Source: JBEGQX01 sp041180805 (GTDB lineage: Bacteria > Planctomycetota > Planctomycetia > Gemmatales > Gemmataceae). Taken from it: a DNA stretch of 10,543 nt. The notes under the pieces were generated by a model. The model saw only the letters and a program-made list of their open reading frames with translations. It was not told where the DNA came from and did no database searches. The translations under genes and the position numbers were made by a program. The stretch lies in NCBI GenBank assembly GCA_041180805.1, contig JBEGQX010000126.1, forward strand, positions 1 through 10,543, written 5' to 3'. The first letter of the stretch is position 1. Each line of letters starts with the position of its first letter. This document shows, in pieces, positions 6,540 to 10,543 of the stretch.

Positions 6540-9137
6540 CTAGTTGCCCACAAAGACGCCCCTGCCATCGTTCATTTCACCCGAGAAGAAATTTCGGATG
6601 ACATTCAATTCCAGCCCGGCAAGCACTTTCACATGGGGGCCACCACCAGGGCCAGCACCAGTGATGATATCCAGAATGCCATCATCATTGCCATCCGCTA
6701 TGCCAACTCGCGCCCCGCCACCAAATAGTATGTCCACCACCAGGCCGGATGCATAGGTGTAGTTATCATAAATCATCTTTTCTGCGACCAGGTTCAAGGT
6801 CTGGTAATCCCAGATCTTAACATGGGGGCCGCCGCCCGCACCAGCACCAGTGATGATTTCATAACGGCCATCGGATAGAAAATCCCCAGCCGCCACGAAT
6901 ACACCACCCCTAAAGTTGACATCGTAAGCCATGAATTCCTTGACGAGGCCCATGGTTGCGCCATCAAACACCTTCACATGGGGGCCGCCACCCGCACCGG
7001 CTCCCGTCACAATGTCCAAGGTACCATCATTGTTAAAATCAAAGGTTGCCACGCTGACGCCACCACGGAAGTTGCTGTCATAGGCAAAAAACGATGCTAT
7101 TTCGGAATGCGTTCTACCATCAAACACCTTCACATGGGGGCCACCACCCGCGCCTGCGCCTGTTACTATTTCTGCAAAACCATCATTGTTGACATCCGCA
7201 ACTGAAACATACAGCCCACCCTTAAAGTTGTTATCGTATGCCGAGAATTGGGTGATGGTTGTGCCATCCACTGAATCGATAATCTTCACTAGCGGTGCGA
7301 ATCCTGAACCTGCTGAAACTACCATGTCCAGCCGGTTGTCCCCATTGGTATCCGCCCGGGAAATTCTTACCTGTCCCTGATAGCCTTCAAATGGCACCAC
7401 ATTCCCGCTGGAATTCCCTGTAGCGGGATCGTAAAGAACCACAGAGGTTCCCGTGCCCGTGTTGGCATTGTTCAACCGGCTACCAGCTCTTTGGGAATTA
7501 TCCCCTGTGGCGCTAAAGCCTCTGATTTTTGTATGAATGCCTAGGGCAGGACTGATGGATGCCCCTATGCCAGCCACCTGAAATGCATTGGTATACGCAC
7601 CATTTGCCACTGAAATGGTTCCAGTACCAATGAATTCCCTGGTGGGGGTGAACAACACCGTATAGATTTTCGAATCATTCGGGTTAACTACCAGCGAACC
7701 CAATGTGCCATTCGTCACGGAAATGTCAGATATCGTGAAACCGACAGGCACTTCAGAAAATGTGAATGTCAACACCGCTGTCTGGCCAAATTCCAAGTTC
7801 GTCCTGTCCGAAGTAATAGCCAAGTTTGGCGGGTTAACAGAAATCTGCTGGTTCAAGGAAGCGCCAACACCGCCATTACCTGCCAGGTCTGTGTAACTTG
7901 CGTTGGCAATGCTTATGGTTTCACTTCCGCCACTGCCATTGGGTGCGTTGTAATGTACCGTAAATACCTTGGGATCATTTGTCGGCGTAAGGTTGGAAAC
8001 AGAACCCGATGTGACCGTGATATCACCAATCACAAAGCCAACTGGAACCTCGGAAAAAGTGATGGTAAGCACCGCGGAAGCACCCAGTGCAAGATTGTTT
8101 ATATTGGAAGTTATCGCCAAGGTTGGTCGGGTCGTGTCGATCGTGAATGTTCCCACCGTGGACTGGTTGTTCGCTAGATCCGTCGCCTTGATCGTGTACA
8201 AACCATCCAACGCGTTCGCTGGGTTACCTGTCGCACTTCCATTCGAATACGTACCAAACGGCTGATTGTTCGCCCTCGTTGTGTCTCCATCCACCAATGT
8301 CACCGTGTAGGTGCCACCGCTGTAATTCACCGTGTACTGACCCAATGACAACAACGTCCCATCCGGCCCCTGCAGCGTGATCGTTAACCCTGGTTCACCC
8401 GTAAAGGTTACAATCGGATTCCCATTGGATGTGGTATCGTCATTTGGCCCTGTATCCGTACCACTGGTGATATCTATCGGACTAAACGGATTTGGGCTCG
8501 TCCCAGGTCGGGTCGTGTCGATCGTGAATGTTCCCACCGTGGACTGGTTGTTCGCCAGGTCCGTCGCCTTGATCGTGTACAAACCATCCAACGCGTTCGC
8601 TGGGTTACCTGTCGCACTTCCATTCGAATACGTACCAAACGGCTGATTGTTCGCCCTCGTTGTGTCTCCATCCACCAACATCACCGTGTAGGTGCCACCA
8701 CTGTAATTCACCGTGTACTGGCCAACAGACAGCATCGTCCCATCCGGACCCTGCAATGTGATCGTCAATCCTGGTTCACCAGTAAACGTCAATTCAGGGT
8801 TACCATGTGATGTCACCGTGTCATTCACGCCACTATCAAACGGATTGGATATATCCAGTGGCCCAAATGGGTTTGGACTCGTGCCAGGCAATGTTGTGTC
8901 GATCGTGAATGTTCCCACCGTGGACTGGTTGTTCGCTAGATCCGTCGCCTTGATCGTGTACAAACCATCCAATGCATTCGCTGGGTTACCCGTCGCACTT
9001 CCATTCGAATACGTACCAAATGGATCATTCCCCACTGTGTTCAGATTTCCATCCACCAGCGTCACAGTGTAGGTGCCACCACTGTAATTCACCGTGTACT
9101 GGCCACCAGACAGCATCGTCCCATCCGGACCCTGCAA
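6540..9137 (-). CDS. Giant secreted surface protein, C-terminal part: Ig-like repeats and FG-GAP repeats
   Basis: This is the second half of a gene split by a frameshift; it is open upstream of 9137 to the frameshift near 9195 and was not translated from its own start. 865 residues numbered from 9137: remains of Ig-like repeat 1 (to about 81), repeat 2 (82-208) and repeat 3 (209-335), each containing QYTVNYSGGTYTV, ALDGLYTIKATDLANNQ and FTIDTT, resembling bacterial Ig-like group 13 modules. Two modules of the LTFTFSEVPVGF type follow (about 336-438 and 439-530, resembling Ig-like group 12), then about 325 residues of FG-GAP/VCBS type with GAGAGGGPHVKVFDG motifs and Ca-binding-like loops DTNGDNRLD, DVNNDGFAE, DFNNDGTLD and DGNDDGILD. 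The chain ends at ...GVFVGN with no LPXTG, PEP-CTERM or membrane anchor visible. Likely role is cell-surface or matrix adhesion; the partner is unknown. No cysteine-rich or enzymatic domain was seen. Confidence 0.85.
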   Translation of the reverse strand: MQGPDGTMLSGGQYTVNYSGGTYTVTLVDGNLNTVGNDPFGTYSNGSATGNPANALDGLYTIKATDLANNQSTVGTFTIDTTLPGTSPNPFGPLDISNPFDSGVNDTVTSHGNPELTFTGEPGLTITLQGPDGTMLSVGQYTVNYSGGTYTVMLVDGDTTRANNQPFGTYSNGSATGNPANALDGLYTIKATDLANNQSTVGTFTIDTTRPGTSPNPFSPIDITSGTDTGPNDDTTSNGNPIVTFTGEPGLTITLQGPDGTLLSLGQYTVNYSGGTYTVTLVDGDTTRANNQPFGTYSNGSATGNPANALDGLYTIKATDLANNQSTVGTFTIDTTRPTLAITSNINNLALGASAVLTITFSEVPVGFVIGDITVTSGSVSNLTPTNDPKVFTVHYNAPNGSGGSETISIANASYTDLAGNGGVGASLNQQISVNPPNLAITSDRTNLEFGQTAVLTFTFSEVPVGFTISDISVTNGTLGSLVVNPNDSKIYTVLFTPTREFIGTGTISVANGAYTNAFQVAGIGASISPALGIHTKIRGFSATGDNSQRAGSRLNNANTGTGTSVVLYDPATGNSSGNVVPFEGYQGQVRISRADTNGDNRLDMVVSAGSGFAPLVKIIDSVDGTTITQFSAYDNNFKGGLYVSVADVNNDGFAEIVTGAGAGGGPHVKVFDGRTHSEIASFFAYDSNFRGGVSVATFDFNNDGTLDIVTGAGAGGGPHVKVFDGATMGLVKEFMAYDVNFRGGVFVAAGDFLSDGRYEIITGAGAGGGPHVKIWDYQTLNLVAEKMIYDNYTYASGLVVDILFGGGARVGIADGNDDGILDIITGAGPGGGPHVKVLAGLELNVIRNFFSGEMNDGRGVFVGN
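6620..7310 (-). repeat. FG-GAP-encoding repeats, 156-bp period
   Basis: The plus-strand string ACATGGGGGCC, encoding GGPHV on the minus strand, begins at about 6631, 6820, 6976 and 7132, with a diverged copy (PLVKI) at about 7288. The steps are 156 bases (52 residues) for the 5'-most blades of the gene and 189 for the last. Each unit holds one D-x-N/D-x-DG-type loop and a YD-NF-GG strand. This is typical of integrin-like beta-propeller blades in planctomycete secreted proteins; five units is fewer than a seven-blade propeller. Confidence 0.7.
8131..8511 (-). repeat. 381-bp tandem repeat, third coding copy
   Basis: Encodes 127 residues from DITSGTDTGPNDDTTSNGNP to FTIDTTRP. Over most of its length it is almost the same, base for base, as the copies at 8512-8892 and above 8893. 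Its 5' segment (about 8400-8480) matches that of the first copy far better than that of the middle copy, so it serves as the intact reference for the frameshift at 9195. Confidence 0.9.
8512..8892 (-). repeat. 381-bp tandem repeat, middle coding copy
   Basis: Exactly 381 bases from the equivalent point of each neighbour. The linker differs from the other two copies (DISNPFDSGVNDTVTSHGNPEL rather than DITSGTDTGPNDD), while the part from GLTITLQGPDG to FTIDTT is nearly identical, which suggests recent homogenisation of the core only. Confidence 0.9.
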
Positions 9138-9245
9138 TGTGATCGTTAACCCTGGTTCACCCGTAAAGGTTACAATCGGATTCCCATTGGATGTGTATCG
9201 TCATTTGGCCCTGTATCCGTACCACTGGTGATATCTATCGGCCCG
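8893..9245 (-). repeat. 381-bp tandem repeat, first coding copy, carrying a one-base deletion
   Basis: Matches the other copies up to about 9245 and then diverges into the preceding module (IDTTLPVVGP instead of IDTTRPGTSPNPFSP). It lacks one base near 9195 relative to the third copy, and the segment around 9020-9060 (NLNTVGNDPFG) differs from DTTRANNQPFG in the other two. Confidence 0.85.
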
Positions 9246-10543
9246 ACCACAGGCAGCGTCGTGTCAATTACTATTGCCTTGTTGGCGCCCAACGAACCTG
9301 CCGCAGCAGGGTTGGCCAGTGTCAACACCGCATCTGTGGCTGCACCATTTCGAATGGTTCCACCATTCAAAACAAGGGATGAAGAAGATACATAATCAAG
9401 ATCGGGGGTCGTATCACCCGGTTGAACCGTATAGGTAAAGGTCAACGTGCTAGTACCTGAACCGCTGGTGTAATTTGCATTTCGATCGGTGGTACCGGTT
9501 TCCAATACCAGGTAAGGCGTTCCGCCGGTGGTATCCACGTTTACCGATTCATCAAATTGCACGATAACAGTAATAACATCCCCTGCCTTGTAATGCCCAT
9601 TGGAGTTGGATGAGGATACATTGGTCACATCCGGCTGGGAAGTAACCTGAAGCGTGGAGGTTGTACTTGCAGTCTGGGCAGAACCACCGCTATTACCGTT
9701 GTCGTTAATCCCAATGGTCAGCGTGACATTTGAAGTCGCGTTTGGTGCTGTTACCCAGGAAAGCCCGGATCCACTTATGAAAGTGTTGAGATTTGCCAAA
9801 CTACCAGCAAGTGTCAAAGATGTGGTGCCGGAACCCGAGACTATGACCCCACCGCCACTGGTCGCAAACAAGGTTCCACTTGGAACATTAAAACTGGAGG
9901 TAAGATTGCCACTTCCGGCATCCACATCCGTAAAGCTGATTCCAGTGAGGGCAGTTACAACATCTTCCAAAACCGTGATGGAACCAGGAGCACTAATAAG
10001 AGGCGCATCGTTCGTTGATGCCACACTCACATCCTTTGTCGCCGTGTTGCTGTTGCTCGTGCCATCGTTCACCACGAAGCTGATCGTTCTTGTGGAGGTG
10101 TTCGGCGTCTCCGAACTATTCGTATATGTCACCGCTCGCAATGCAGACTGCCATTGAGCAAAGGTAGCTGTTGCTCCGGAACTTGTCAGTGTCAATACGC
10201 CCGTTGAACTGTTGTAACTTGCCGTAATGTTACCGAACAATGTGCTGTTATTGTTCACAAACCCCAGCACATCTTCACCAGCCTGGAAGTTGCCAGTTAC
10301 GGCAACCGTGGCACTTGCGAATGTGTTGTTGTCAATATCTGACACTGTAATTGCGCTGTCCACGACCACGGGGGTCGAGGTGGTATTATTGCCTTCCGTG
10401 AAAGGAGTCACGCCTGCAGTAGTAGTTACCACCGGTGCATCATTGACATTTGCAACCACAATATCAAATGTGTCGGTAACTGTACCCCCATTACCATCAT
10501 TTGCAGTCACATCAACAGCTACCGTTCCAACATCAGCATTCGT
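9170..10543 (-). CDS. Giant secreted surface protein, N-terminal-side part: cadherin-like and Ig-like modules
   Basis: First visible part of the split gene; the frame is open to the right edge, so the true start and any signal peptide lie outside. The GTG at 10510 is in the middle of a domain (preceded by codons for GTVAVD) and is not a start. Residues numbered from 10510: end of a cadherin-like module (DGNGGTVTDTFDIVVANVNDAP, to 26); a module 27-170 ending ASTNDAP, with SDIDN and VNDGTSNSNTATKDV; another module 171-290 with VLEDV and FTDVDAGSG; and a module about 294-420 of the type GHYKAGDVITVIVQFDE...GSLGANKAIVIDTTLP, common in large bacterial adhesins. The translation then runs into repeat copy 1 and leaves frame after NDD, ending MGIRL. 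The composition, rich in Thr, Ser, Asn and Gly with no Cys, fits an exported protein. Function is likely structural or adhesive; no enzyme motif was seen. Confidence 0.82.
   Translation of the reverse strand, partial: TNADVGTVAVDVTANDGNGGTVTDTFDIVVANVNDAPVVTTTAGVTPFTEGNNTTSTPVVVDSAITVSDIDNNTFASATVAVTGNFQAGEDVLGFVNNNSTLFGNITASYNSSTGVLTLTSSGATATFAQWQSALRAVTYTNSSETPNTSTRTISFVVNDGTSNSNTATKDVSVASTNDAPLISAPGSITVLEDVVTALTGISFTDVDAGSGNLTSSFNVPSGTLFATSGGGVIVSGSGTTSLTLAGSLANLNTFISGSGLSWVTAPNATSNVTLTIGINDNGNSGGSAQTASTTSTLQVTSQPDVTNVSSSNSNGHYKAGDVITVIVQFDESVNVDTTGGTPYLVLETGTTDRNANYTSGSGTSTLTFTYTVQPGDTTPDLDYVSSSSLVLNGGTIRNGAATDAVLTLANPAAAGSLGANKAIVIDTTLPVVGPIDITSGTDTGPNDDTHPMGIRL
9191..9200 (-). other. 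Frameshift site splitting the surface-protein gene
   Basis: The plus strand reads ATGTGTATCG here, but ATGTGGTATCG at the same place in the third repeat copy (from about 8429). Loss of one G (a C in the coding strand, GATACCACA to GATACACA) changes NDDTTSNGNP to NDDTHPMGIRL followed by a stop at 9172-9170. Restoring the base joins the frames of 10543-9196 and 9195-6540 into one continuous reading frame with perfect repeat register. Confidence 0.85.

Noticed and set aside
7969..9072. Plus-strand open frames repeating the same peptide (VPTVDWLFARSVALIV) across the tandem repeats
   Set aside because: They are antisense shadows of the Ig-like repeats: the peptide recurs only because the DNA repeats, and there is no RBS or recognisable domain.
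8131..9245. CRISPR-like or mobile-element origin of the direct repeats
   Set aside because: The units are 381 bases, in frame and coding, with no spacers, transposase or terminal inverted repeats.

Overview
The window looks like a chromosomal segment of a planctomycete, probably from the Gemmata/Pirellula side of the phylum. The grounds are a very large secreted protein ending in GGGPHVKVFDG-type FG-GAP repeats, a pair of related multihaem c-type cytochromes of the c554-like kind including one CX4CH haem site, and a Cache-sensor class III cyclase. This is inferred from family knowledge; no rRNA or marker gene is present to confirm it.

Layout. Bases 1-752 (+) hold most of a phosphonoacetaldehyde hydrolase (phnX), cut by the left edge just before its nucleophile Asp. 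Everything else is on the minus strand and is described here in transcription order, from right to left. From 10543 down to 6540 runs one very large secreted or surface protein. It begins with cadherin-like/Ig-like modules, then has three near-identical 381-bp (127-residue) Ig-like repeats, two further Ig-like modules and a five-bladed FG-GAP stretch. Its frame is broken by a one-base deletion at about 9195, inside the first of the three repeats. After a 161-bp gap comes a tightly coupled pair of exported pentahaem cytochromes (6378-4963 and 4958-3096, 4 bp apart). After a 108-bp AT-rich gap carrying nested inverted repeats comes a membrane-bound adenylate cyclase (2987-753), whose stop codon directly abuts the stop codon of the convergent phnX.

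How the parts work together. The two cytochromes are paralogues with the same haem spacing, shared histidine motifs and haem-free helical C-terminal regions. They are translationally coupled and very probably act together in periplasmic electron transfer, but no oxidoreductase, quinol dehydrogenase or maturation gene is present to name a pathway. The cyclase can sense a periplasmic ligand through its dCache domain and make cAMP. Being downstream and co-directional it could share transcription with the cytochromes, although the gap has a candidate promoter of its own. The phnX gene (2-aminoethylphosphonate catabolism) and the giant surface protein appear functionally unrelated to these. No mobile element, CRISPR array or RNA gene was seen. 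The most useful items for a second look are the frameshift within the tandem repeats and the coupled paralogous cytochromes with their asymmetric first haem site.
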